From: Zygnema cylindricum
Taxonomy: Eukaryota > Streptophyta > Zygnematophyceae > Zygnematales > Zygnemataceae
Length of the DNA stretch: 64,000 nucleotides
Direction: 5' to 3'
Assembly (NCBI GenBank): GCA_037447655.1
Contig: JBBHKE010000813.1
Coordinates: forward strand, 270,578 to 334,577
A program made the translations under genes and the position numbers. The notes under the pieces were generated by a model. The model did no database searches and had not been told where the DNA came from. It was given only the letters and a program-made list of their open reading frames with translations. Position 1 is the stretch's first letter; each line of letters opens with the position of its first letter. This document shows positions 34,826-45,422 of the stretch, in pieces.

Positions 34826-35891
34826 TAGTGTTGGGTATCGAGGACCACTTGCCGATATTCGATATGTATCTAATTTCACTTACCCGATAATCGATATATT
34901 GCTTCAATATATCAAGGAGTTATATCGCGATATTTTGCAAATATATCGAGCCGATATGCTGATATATCTTAGCTTTTTCTGTTGTTTTTTATAAATATTC
35001 GTAGGTGTTTGCGTCCCCGTACAGTTCTCATCCCTCAACTGGTTTGCAATTTTTAATGAATTTTCCCGCATCCCTAAACTGATCTGCACTTTTTAATGAA
35101 TTTTCCATGTCTACTGTTTCCATATCTGAAAACAGTTGAGTGTCATCTTCCTTTACCCCTCCCATGTTGCCTCCTTTCTCTTGGGAATCCATGGAGAAAT
35201 AAAAATGTAACCTTTCTATACTACTACTTGCTGAAAATGGTTAAGCATCAATGTAATGTTTCTTGCCTGCAAATTGGTTAGTCTTCCTGGCTGAAACGAA
35301 CAGTCTGCAAAAAAAAACTTGTCATATTTGACCAAATTAGTGTGATATTTTCGTTTGAAATTTTTAAGTTCTGTACGTAAATAACTAAATACGTACTAAT
35401 TATGTAAGCTACTATTTTTTCTTCGGTTACATGTTGCGCCGTCTACATTGAAGTTACGTAACAAAATTCACGTCATACGTGGCGTATCAGACATTTTTTC
35501 GTTTTCGATAAAATACTATATTATATAAGTATTAAATTGAAAAACTACACCGTCGATCGTATTTAGCGTCTATGTTTTTTTCGCCACTGAAAACATCTTA
35601 TCTCCGTACACATTTGTCCATTTTTCAATTTAAGACCGCCATTCGTAAGCTGAGAATACAACCTTTCAATCGCAACCGTCAGATCCTCAATCCGACATGT
35701 ATGTACGGAGAAAAAATGTTTTAAGAGAAAAAAACATACACGCTAAATACGATCGACGGTGTACTATATATTGCGAAATACATAATTATATTGGTCCCGG
35801 TACGATATATCGAGACCTCTGACCGATCGATATCCGATATATTTGATATTGAAATTATCGGGATATGATTTTTACCCGATACCCAACATTA
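34826..35891. mobile_element. hAT-type element with TAGTGTTGGGTATCG ends and nested insertion
   Basis: The left end TAGTGTTGGGTATCG and right end CGATACCCAACATTA are flanked by CTCCCTCT (34818-34825) and CTCCCTTT (35892-35899), an 8-bp duplication with one change. The ends and GATATATCG-rich subterminal DNA match the 400-bp MITE at 11090. The extra middle, about 34985-35770, is foreign and holds a CACCGTG MITE. Confidence 0.8.
35548..35761. mobile_element. MITE with CACCGTCG ends, nested (copy 3)
   Basis: TA-CACCGTCGATCGTATTTAGC and the inverse GCTAAATACGATCGACGGTG-TA, with the family's subterminal CGCCACTGAAAACATC. It lies inside the hAT-type element at 34826. Confidence 0.85.
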
Positions 35892-35915
35892 CTCCCTTTA
35901 GTCCTGAACCCGGGA

Positions 35916-36727
35916 CAGAGGTCGCAAAAGTCAAAAAAAATCATACCCGAAACCGACCGTTTTTTTTTTTTCAAAATCTGAGTAACCGACGCCCGACCGA
36001 GTTTTGTCAAGCTCCAAAATTGTTAACCGTTAACCGACCGTCGTTTACGAAAAAAAAAAATAACCGAATCTTGATTTTTCGCGACTAACCGTGCCCGCCC
36101 GTAACCGAAAAAGAAAAAAATTAATCAATGTACGACGGAATAAGCCAATAATTACGATTTGTCGCGTTCCTTAAGATTTGCGAAATGAATAGTGTTACTA
36201 CCGTGTCAGATTTGCGACGCTTTGTCGCGTTCCCTAAGATTTGCGAAATGAATAGTGTACTACTGTGTCAGATTTGCGACGCTTTGTCGCGTTGCCTAAG
36301 ATTTGCGAAATGAATATTGTACTACCGTGTCAGATTTGAGACGCTTTGTCGCTTTCCCTAAGATTTTCGAAATGAATATTGACTATCGTGTCAGATTTCC
36401 GACGCTTTGTCGCGTTCCCTTTGATTTGCGAAATAAATAGCTTACTACAGTACCGTGTCAGATTTGCGACGCTAATCATGATGCCACGTAATTCCACGAT
36501 ACCAAAAGTACAAAGAACAATAATGTTGGAAAAAAAAAGTACAAAATTTTCATTTTTTTTTGGTTTTTTGTTTGACCGACCGTAACTGACCGTTTTTTTT
36601 TTCCTGGTGAGTCAACCGACCGTAACCGCCCGACCCCCAAAATTTGGCAACCGAATCCGTTCCGGATCCGGCGCGGGCGGTCGGTTAACGGTCGGTCACG
36701 GTTTCGGTTGACCGTTTGCGACCTCTG
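35916..36727. mobile_element. hAT-type element, CAGAGGTCGCAAA ends, perfect 8-bp duplication
   Basis: The inverted ends CAGAGGTCGCAAA and TTTGCGACCTCTG are flanked by ACCCGGGA at 35908-35915 and 36728-36735. There is no transposase. The right end is about 200 bases upstream of the esterase ATG, so it may form part of that gene's promoter or leader. Confidence 0.92.
36165..36475. repeat. About 62-bp tandem repeat inside the hAT-type element
   Basis: About five units containing GTGTCAGATTTGCGACGCTT, then TGTCGCGTTCCCTAAGATTT. Units differ by a few substitutions and small indels. Confidence 0.85.
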
Positions 36728-36928
36728 ACCCGGGAAGTCCTGAAATTGGAATCAGACGACACGCGCTACAGTACAGTACTATAAGCCGTTACCGTAGTGT
36801 TCCGTACAATAATGTACGGTAGTCGATGCTCAACGCCGGTTGCCTCCTGGCAATCGAACGAACGAACGAACTTACAAACGATCTGCTTTCGATTGAACGC
36901 TCGATATCGCTCCCTGTTCGCACGTGCG

Positions 36929-39900
36929 ATGGATGTCTACGTGTTGGCAGGGCAGTCCAACATGGCCGGACGCGGGGGCGTCACCAATCGCGTGTGGGAC
37001 GGCTATGTGCCGTCCGAGGCGCACTGCGACGCTGGGAGTGTATGGAGGTGGGATTGCAGTGCGACATTAGGGTTTGCAGAGATTTGCAGGAGTTTTTAGA
37101 GGAATGTTTAAGAGCATTTTAGGATTTTTTGCATTTTTTAGTATGCAGGTGTAGAACAGCTGTGAAACGGGTTTTGAGAAAGTGTTAGGGTTTTGAAAGG
37201 GCTTGACAGGGTGTAAGTGAAAAGGTTTTTGAGAAAGTGTTAGGGTTTGAAATGGATTGACAGGGTGTAATCGGTATTTAGGGTTAGGGCTAGGTTTCTT
37301 TTTGAAATAATAATAGCATGGAATAGGTGGAAGCTGGGCGAGGATAACAGGATTCGGATCGCTCATATTACTTTGGTCTTTTGTTGTAGTTTGGTTCTTA
37401 TTTTCGGGTTGATTTCGTGTATGTAGCTTGGTGCATTTGTCTACGAACTTTGTGTTTGGAATTACACGTATAATAGTTGACTTGTTGAACATTCTGGCTC
37501 TAGGACCATCTAAAGGTTGCCAGATGTTTGACATTAGTTTACGAATATTATTGAGATTTAGAATAAGAAATGTGTGTCAAACGTTCATTGTCTTTTTTCG
37601 AGTATGATTATCAAGATCACCTTTCTTGGCACATATGATCAACAAAATCTCCTTAGTGTCAACGTCCCTATGTCTTAATTTCTCAATGTCTCAAAGTGCC
37701 AATGCCTTGATGTTCAAATATCCCAAATGTTCCCATGTCTCGATGTCCCATGTCCCAATGTTCTGAATGTTTCAATTTTTTAATGTTTCAATTTCTCAAT
37801 GCCCAATGTGCATTGTCCATCGTCTAATATCCAATGTCCAATTTCCAATTGCCAATTGCCAATGTCAAATATATATTGCTCAATGCCCAATGTCCAATGT
37901 CCGATCTCCAAATCTCCCACCAATAGCCAATGTGCATTTTTCAATGTTTCATGTCTGATGTTTGATGATTCCCAATGTCCAGTGTTGGATGTCTCTGTCC
38001 GATTTCTAATGTCCCATGTGCCATGTCCAATGTCTGTCTGATTTCTAGGTTCCAATGATCATGAAGAATGAAAATGCTTGTAGGAAACCTCTTGGTGTTT
38101 ATCGACTCAGTTCTAAGTTTCAAGGTGTCATGACCTCGTTTCCAATCTAAGTGATTATGCAATTTGTTTATGTTTCTTACCTCAGGTTAAATGCGAATAT
38201 GGGTTGGGAGGAGGCACATGAACCATTGCATGCAGACATAGACACAGGTAAAGCCCAGCTTGATTTCCCCAAACTTGCTTTAACTGAGTTTCAAACTAAA
38301 TTCCACATTTTTAGCCCACGTTTATCGACCAATTGGAAGATTCTAATTGGTTTGTATTTAGCTGCTAATTCCGTTGTTTTCACTGGAATTCCTTTCCGGG
38401 GTGCTGCACGATTTGTCTCACTAACATCTCTCTCTCTCTCCCTCTCTTTCTCCCTGCTCTCCCTCTCTCTCTCTCTCCCCCTCACCCTCCCCCCTCCCGC
38501 TCCCTCTCCCGCAGCGAAGACATGTGGCGTGGGCCCGGGCCTTGTCTTTGCCTCTGAAGTTATTCGGCGACATTGCGATGTGACAGGACTTCCTCCACCC
38601 GAGAGAATAGGTCTTGTCCCTTGTGCCGTAGGCGGTACAGCCATAAAAGAATGGGATTCGCAGGGATTTCTGTACCGTTCCATGGTGGGGAGGACACGGG
38701 GAGCCATGGAAGGAGGAGCGACTCTTCGGGCAATTTTGTGGTACCAGGTGGGAACATGGGAGGTTGTGGGAGGTTGGGAAAGAGGAGAGGAAAATACATT
38801 ATGGTCTAAAAGACGGGCAGACGTACGAGTATGTTGTATTAGTTTTATTTCATTACGCAGAAGTGAAAATGAGTTTAAGATGGGTTTTTAATACTGGTGG
38901 TGTTAGCAAATAGGCTTGAAATAAACATCAACATGTGCTGAACTGAATTGCCAAAATATATTTAGTTTTTTGTTTTTGGCATTTGACTCTACTTTTGGGG
39001 TTGAAAGGGTACCTAGAATTGACAGGATTGGACACACTCAAAATAGAGTGCAGGATCCAAAATTAGTTCCAGTAAATGTTTTCAGTTTTAATATGACCCC
39101 TTTCCTTTTGTCGAAGTTGACGGAGTAATTAAGCTGTACGTGATGATTACATTTAAAGATGGCATGTGCTTAGTGCACGACACTGTCCATCGCTATTAGA
39201 GTTGGTGAATTATCAGTGTTAACACTTTAGTATAATTAACTACGCTAAATTATGTTTCAGAACGCCGCTATTGTGGTCCAGTTTCGTAGATAGTGTGATT
39301 AACTCTTATTTATGATATCAGGTCAAAAATATAGTAATTGCCACTAGAGTGATTAACCCTCATAGCGACGAGAGGTCTATCGTAATATATGCGTATTGTA
39401 TCACTATTTGACTGTTAAGTATAGTTCAAACTATACTCCGTTTTTAATAAAACCGCACATCAAAAGTACAAGGAGAGAGAGGTAATGGAGGGATGGAGGG
39501 GAGTCACAGGACGGGCTAGGTGAGTCGAAATAAAATGTCTAATGATAAAGTTGATTGGTCCCATTATGGCCACTTCCTCCGCCGTTATTGCTCACTCCTA
39601 GGCCGGGACACATGTATCATCAGTATACTGACTTATTTGAATGTGTCATGAATTTTCTGTCCAGTTACCCCGTCTTGTGTCCATCTGCCTCATTTCTTTT
39701 TGTTATCTAGTTGAACGAGTTTACACTCATCGACTTTGAGATGAATGAGCAGAATCATTAATGTGAAATAGCAATTTATAACGCTTGCAAGTAGTGAATT
39801 TAGTGTAGATTATGAGCATCAGTAACATACTTGTAAAATTTGTTAACAAAAAGCTTCACTAAAGGTGTTGAGAGCTAGTAGAATTAATGTGACTTAACAA

Positions 39901-40876
39901 GTGCTAGTTACAACTACACCGTGTATCGCTCTTAGTGTTAATATTTTTTCCGCCACTTAAACATCTTTTCTCCGTACACAACTGTCGGATTGTCGATCTG
40001 ACGGTTGCGATTGAAAGGTAAGATTATCAGCTTCCAATTGGCGGTCTCAAATTGAAAACCGGACAAGTGTACGGAGAAAAGATGTTTTAAGTGGCGGAAA
40101 ATATATTAACACTAATAGCGATACACGGTTTAGTGAACAAAATTAACAAGTAATGACCACTCTAATTGTGGTCGGCAATATTTCGAGAAACGATCTGAAT
40201 GGAGGGCAAATTGTGTGACCAATGGGAGGTCAGGGAGAAAGTGACACAGAAACAGAGGAGCAGGCAGAGAGCTACAGGGGAAAGATGGAGGCGTTGGTAA
40301 CGAGAGTGAGAGAGGACCTTAATCATCCGGACCTACCAGTTATACAGGTAGGAAAAAAAAAAAAAACACCGAAAAACCTTTTTGAAGTGATTATATGAAG
40401 GTTGCAAATGGGTAGTAGTAGGAATAAATCAGAACGGTGTCACAGATTGGAAGGAAGATGGGGAATAAAAAATCTGGAGTGCGGATAAGGCACAAAATTT
40501 GTTGCTCCGCTGAAAACTTGGAGTACAATTTCATTTTCCGTTTCCTTTTTTCCATTTTTTTGTATAATATAGTTTTATCGTACCCTTTTGTGATTGACCT
40601 GCAGTCGTTCTTTTAAATATAGCGACTTCCGTTTTTTTTTTTTTTTCTTTGGTTTCTTAGGTGGGTGTGGTTACTGGGAACCTTCCCACGACACAATATC
40701 TGGAGAGACTGAGAGAGGCCCAACGGTCAGTTCAACTGAGAGGAGTGTTCTATGTGGACTCGTTAGGTTTGACACTTCAAGCTGATCAACTCCATTTAAC
40801 AACAGAATCACAAGTAGAATTAGGTAAAAGATTGGCTCTGACGTACCTAAAAGATGTTTTCCCACATCTTCGCTAG
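36929..40876 (+). CDS. SGNH/SASA-domain carbohydrate esterase, At4g34215-like, five exons
   Basis: Predicted serine esterase acting on O-acetyl esters; natural substrate unknown. Exons: 36929-37047, 38186-38247, 38515-38747, 40234-40347, 40661-40876. All have GT-AG borders and agreeing phases and encode 247 residues; the Arabidopsis protein is about 260. Visible: block I VLAGQSNMAGRGG (nucleophile Ser10), GWEEAHEPLH, CGVGPG, GGTAIKEW, WYQGESD (residues 136-142), and the terminal DQLH giving Asp218 and His221. The ATG at 36929 is immediately before DVYVLAGQSN. An in-frame ATG at 36797 would add 44 residues, and no transit or signal peptide is evident. A hAT-type element ends 190 bases upstream. 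Intron 1 is minisatellite-rich. Confidence 0.92.
37140..37275. repeat. 58-bp direct duplication in esterase intron 1
   Basis: TTTTGAGAAAGTGTTAGGGT plus the following GACAGGGTGTAA occurs twice, at about 37172-37215 and 37230-37271. Confidence 0.75.
37640..38045. repeat. Degenerate CCAATGTC minisatellite in esterase intron 1
   Basis: Loose units of 7-9 bases (CCCAATGT, TCCAATGT, TTCAATTT) run for about 400 bases. Short frames on both strands here are repeat by-products. Confidence 0.85.
39190..39395. mobile_element. Eroded MITE in esterase intron 3
   Basis: CACTGTCCATCGCTATTAGA at the left, with GATTAACCCTCATAGCGACG on the right, look like decayed CACCGTG-family ends. Low identity. Confidence 0.4.
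39917..40130. mobile_element. MITE with CACCGTG ends in esterase intron 3 (copy 4)
   Basis: CACCGTGTATCGCTCTTAGT to CTAATAGCGATACACGGTT, flanked by TA on both sides, with the complete subterminal inverted stretches. It sits within the 1.5-kb intron 38748-40233, about 100 bases before exon 4. Confidence 0.88.
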
Positions 40877-42006
40877 TGATGTACTGATTTTTGAGTTCGA
40901 GTGTCGATTTTCAAAGCTGTAACGTATGGTTTTTTCGTAAAAGGATGATGTCAAGGAAGTTGAAATGTGTTTAACTAAAGGTTTTTAGGTTTCAATCGTC
41001 ATTTCTCGTGAAACTTTTCTTAGTGTTAACGGAAAAAAGGAAGAGTTTGGTGGAGTTTACTTGTAGTCATTACTTTCGACCAATTTTTGGAAATATGAAG
41101 AACGTTAAGTCTTCATTTAAGTCTTTTGGGAAGAACGAACAAAGAAAATTTTGCAAGTTTTTAGGATTAGTCTTTTTTTTTCAGCTATCGAAAAAGAAAC
41201 GCATTCATTTTTTTTGGAAATTTACCATTCTATGAAATCGTTTGACGGACAGTTTTCATTCCTTGCTTTCTCATTTTGAACTTTTTTTTTTCTTTTTGTT
41301 CATTTTTCTCCATTTTGAACCATTTTCCCTTCCAGCAAGTCTTCAGATTGTAAAAACAGCTCGAATGACAAAGATACACTTGCGTTGTATGCAAAATTGT
41401 ATTATTTTTTTTTTGTCTTTTTTTATTTGTGTACTTTCTTTTTGTATTGGTAATGAGGGCTCGAATCTGACAAAAAGGATAGATACCCACGAAAACCTAA
41501 AAGCATTTGAATCCAACTTTCCAATAGGAAGTCTATTTAGTCAAAAGATGACGTCATTTCTAACAAGACACGGGGTTGTCATGGGAGTTCACGGATCATG
41601 CCAATGGGGAAGTGTCCTTATCAAATTTAAAGCTTTCGTGGGCATCTCAAATTCATAAGATGCCCAATTGCATATTCTACCCACTTATGGACAATTTGAA
41701 TTTCATAGGGATTACCAGCAGGAAGTCCATTTCAAATTTTAAGTTTTTTAAGCAAGATAAGCTTGTTTTTGGTTAGTGATGACTCTTAGTTTGGTTAGTA
41801 CAGCCGGTCAAAGACAACTTTGTTAGGAATCAAGGGTACATTTGACCGAATTAAATTTCGTGACGTGTTTGCTTTACACGCGTATGAAAAATTGATTGAC
41901 AGCTTAGGCTAAGAGCGAATGGTTTTAGATCTCTAGATTTAGATGTGTTGATGGAGAGATCATTGGTCAAAGTTAAATACAGGTTTAAGCTAATTCGGAG
42001 CATTAG
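40877..42006. other. 3' flank of the esterase, no recognised gene
   Basis: A plus-strand frame at 41242-41658 has a few hundred bases of less biased composition (THENLKAFESNF, GVHGSCQWGSV) but no domain I recognise. It could be a retroelement scrap. Confidence 0.4.
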
Positions 42007-42190
42007 GCCGTATCTCCATGTAATTTTAACTTAGCAAACTTACTTTGTATTCTAGCGAAGATTCTCCGTACACGGTTTTCAACTGTCCCATTGCGTGAAA
42101 ACGAAATCATTGCTTGCGTCTGTGACTGTTGTATATGTCAACAATACTTGTGACGGTTGTCAACGTCTACAATCTGTGAGACTGCACGTT
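42007..42190. mobile_element. Partial Harbinger-like element
   Basis: GGCCGTATCTCCATGTAA followed by TTCTCCGTACACGG and TGTGACGGTTGTCAACGTCT resembles the subterminal DNA of the elements at 19026 and 56578. The opposite end is not visible. Confidence 0.5.
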
Positions 42191-42679
42191 ATGATTGTAA
42201 CTGCTTATGAGGTCGCATGTCTTTGCGTGACACTATAGAAGTCCAACCTTCCAACCGTATGCTCTTCTGATTGAAGAAGATGAGCTTTGCCTTTACGTCT
42301 CTCGTCCCAGCGATGTGAAATGGCATCGGAACCTTGAGAACCCTGCAAAAAAAATAACAGACAAAACAATACATTTCGTGTACTCTTTAGCGTGGTAAGG
42401 GACGAAAACGGACAAAAGATAACGAACCGTATACTTTTCCTCCTCGTCTGAAATCGTTTAAATATTTTGAAAAATATTTACACGTGCAAAACTGTTTGGG
42501 GACCGGTGATACTTTAATTTAAAACACATCGTCGATGTGTTTTAAGATAAAGTTTGAAGATAACGTTTCCGGGCGTGGCCGTGGGTCGAAAAACACAAGA
42601 GGAGTACATTCTAGTCTGACGATGACGCGGATTGTACTTCTACTATTTTCACTTTCTTCGTACGGTTGTAACTTAAGAA

Positions 42680-42975
42680 AAATGGAGAGGGAGGGGACGG
42701 GGAGAAGAAGAGGGGGGGGGGGGAGGGAGAGGAAGAGGGAAAGAGGAAGAGGGAGAGGGAGGGGGAGGGAGAGGGAGAGGGAGAGGGAGGGGGAGGGAGA
42801 GGGAGAGGGAGAGGGAGAGGGAGAGGGAGAGGGAGAGGGAGAGGGAGAGGGAGAGGGAGAGGGAGAGGGAGAGGGAGAGGGAGAGGGAGAGGGAGAGGGA
42901 GAGGGAGAGGGAGAGGGAGAGGGAGAAGGAGAAGGAGAGGGAGAGGGAAATGGAGATGGAAAGGGAGAGGAGAGG
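42680..42975. repeat. Second (GGGAGA)n array
   Basis: Nearly perfect GGGAGA units over about 250 bases, with imperfect borders. Same motif as 9861-10139. Frames of GEGEGE and SLSLSL type are artefacts. Confidence 0.95.
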
Positions 42976-43149
42976 AAGATGAAAGGGAGAGGTAGACTCT
43001 CTTTGCTCTCTCTCTCCCCTCACCTCTATTTAATTTCACAAACTGAAAAAGCTAGAGCGAACATAAGGTGCTCTCTGTCTCCCTCTCTCTCATCTCTTCT
43101 CTTTATTTTCAGAATGAAATAGGGGTAAAGAGAGCAACATCGCAACCGG

Positions 43150-43480
43150 GCAAAATTGTAAAAATGTAACTAAGTTAATTACAATGTCAACCTCCGGTAA
43201 CTGCGTCAAAAATGTAACCTGCTGCTTACAATATCAACCTCCGACATTTTGACGACCGTGTCGATTGTTGTTTTCATATGACGGCCGACGTTCACAACCG
43301 CTGCGAAAATGTAACCGGTTTGGTACAATGTCAATCGTGGCAACAACGTAACCCGTCGGTTACAATATTAACCTCCAACAATTCCGGTTACTGACAATGT
43401 CAACCACCAGCAGTTAGAAACCGACAACCGCGGCAAAAATGTAGCCGGTTGCTTACAATGTCAACCTCCGACAATTGGAA
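43150..43480. repeat. Degenerate repeats with ACAATGTCAACCTCCGAC
   Basis: Four or five loose units contain AAAATGTAACCGGTT and ACAATGTCAACCTCCG. Part matches 33790-33910. Probably internal repeats of an unidentified mobile element. Confidence 0.6.
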
Positions 43481-43726
43481 ACGTGTCACTAACATCGGGT
43501 GTCGATAGTAGCGGCTGCCGATGCGTGTCGATACGCATCACTAAAGAAATGCAAAGCAATGGAAGTCAAAGCAATAAAAGCCGGCAAAGCCGGAATGCTT
43601 TGTCGTTTCATCACCTGAAATAGTATCTTGTGTACACGTACTGATTAGTGATTACTGAATCAATTTAGAGCTGGATATATTACAGCCTTTATTTCATTAG
43701 AAAAGAAAGATTTTAGAGCGTTGTTC

Positions 43727-44415
43727 CATTAGGCGCTCTCAGTAAACGTCAAAAATTCGTTTACTGAAGCGATCGTTCCATTGTGTCGGGTCAGTAACCG
43801 ACATTTGTTTTGCGTGGCACATGTTGATTGGTCCTCGTAATCGATAAATACGATTCTGTTAATCTTCAAAGAATCTCTGAGAGCATATTGTGACCACATA
43901 TTTGTACCAGCGAAAGGTAAAAGTGACTCGTACGACGTACTGAATGAAATCTGTACGGGCGGACGAAACGTAAGATATGTAAAAGCGTACGAAAATGTCA
44001 GAATGGTTAGTGGATACCAACAGAAGCGTGAAACAATATCTTCCGTCAAAGATTTTCTTGCGTCTTCCGGTGGCCTCGCATCCTCCCTGGCGGAAGGCAC
44101 ATGTCATATGCGACGTGTACCCATCTGGTAGCGCGGTCGTCGTGGATATTTGTTCACTTTTCCACGAGGCACGACGGTATTCGTTCAGGCGCTGAGAATT
44201 GACCTACTCCGGGTCACTTATAACGAACTGGAAGTGTCAGACGACGGCGTATCCGATTATGCATCCGACGGTCCACGTTTACGCCCATAAGCATGGAGAA
44301 TAAAATCCCTCATTCAGTAGCCTTGTTTTTCTGACATTTTTTTATTTTTGGTACGGCACTGTACGAAACAGTACGGCTTTCAGTAAACAATGTCATTTTT
44401 CCCCTAATGGAACCT
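43727..44415. mobile_element. Possible element with GTTCCATTAGG inverted ends
   Basis: GTTCCATTAGG at the left and CCTAATGGAAC at the right are perfect inverted repeats, each with a nearby CAGTAAAC motif. No clear target duplication and no recognised coding region. Confidence 0.5.
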
Positions 44416-44960
44416 TGCCCTTATTTCCAAGAACGCGATGGTAATACCATCAAAGTACAAAACATGATTGTCACTAAAAAGTTTTGATGACCAACGAAGG
44501 TTAAAGAGCAAAATCCTTAAGGAGTAAAAACACAACAAAAATGCGTGAAAAGCCTAAAAGGAATGAAAGAAAGCAAGTACAACAAAACCAAACTATGGAA
44601 ACACTACAAACTAACCTAGACGCTAAACCCTCAAACTATACCTATCTAAAGATCAAAACTATGGATATCGTCTATATGCGCCGGGTAGAAAGGAAAAGTA
44701 GATTTACACTAAAATATGCCCTACGTGGAGCAACAGAATCTGTGAATTACAGAATCAAAAGTGTAGGTGAATCTGTCAGAGCTTTGTCACATAAAGTACA
44801 AAAAACGAAATTTGCATGCAATGACAGGTAATCACGGGTAATGACGAGTCATCATGATGTTTCAGATGGCTGTCTCATCTAGAACAAAAGTTAGGAAACA
44901 GACAAGAGTGGAATATGATTATATGACTTATGACTTTCATATGGAGTCTACTTTGGACAA
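44416..44960. other. Upstream region of the sugar transporter
   Basis: No repeat or domain recognised. A basic frame at 44541-44831 has no family match that I can name. Promoter elements were not identified. Confidence 0.4.
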
Positions 44961-45005
44961 TTGCCCCAGCGAAGGCGTTCGAGACCTACGATTGCGAGTC
45001 CTTGC

Positions 45006-45308
45006 AGCTTGAAAGACTTCACTCTCTTCAGCTATAAGGTAGAACGCAGCAGCTTGAAAGACTTCACTCTCTTCAGCTATAAGGTAGAACGCAGCAGCTT
45101 GAAAGACTTCACTCTCTTCAGCTATAAGGTAGAACGCAGCAGCTTGAAAGGATTAACTCTCTTCAGCTATAAGGTAGAACGCAGCAGCTTGAAAGGATTA
45201 ACTCTCTTCAGCTATAAGGTAGAACGCAGCAGCTTGAAAGGATTAACTCTCTTCAGCTATAAGGTAGAACGCAGCAGCTTGAAAGGATTAACTCTCTTCA
45301 GCTATCGC
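45006..45308 (+). repeat. 45-bp tandem repeat in the putative first exon of the transporter
   Basis: Seven units begin at 45006, 45051, 45096, 45141, 45186, 45231 and 45276. The first three carry GACTTCACTCTC and the last four GGATTAACTCTC, so two subtypes expanded in blocks. The period is 15 codons and one frame is open throughout from ATG 44961. Exon 1 would end at 45309 before GTAAGT. Confidence 0.9.
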
Positions 45309-45422
45309 AGTAAGTCAGTCGTTCATTTCTGTCCTCCTCCTCTATTTTTATCCTCCCTTTTAGTCCCCGTCTATTTCGTTTCTTTTTTCCTGTTAAGGTT
45401 CTGATTTTGGCGCCTTGCAGGC

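Noticed and set aside
36165-36475. 62-bp repeats as a possible CRISPR array
   Set aside because: Head-to-tail repeats without unique spacers inside a hAT-type element.
36797-36928. Upstream ATG for the esterase, adding 44 residues
   Set aside because: The extension is Arg/Ser-rich without family similarity, and the conserved domain begins right after the ATG at 36929; kept only as an alternative.
37270-37300. Telomere-like TTTAGGGTTAGGG
   Set aside because: Fewer than three units, inside an intron; chance or a minor relic.
42535-43122. 195-codon frame through the second GGGAGA array
   Set aside because: Most of it is GEGEGE from the repeat; the flanks have no domain.
45006-45308. CRISPR-like regular repeat
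   Set aside because: Units are contiguous without spacers, in a eukaryotic gene context; it is a tandem repeat.
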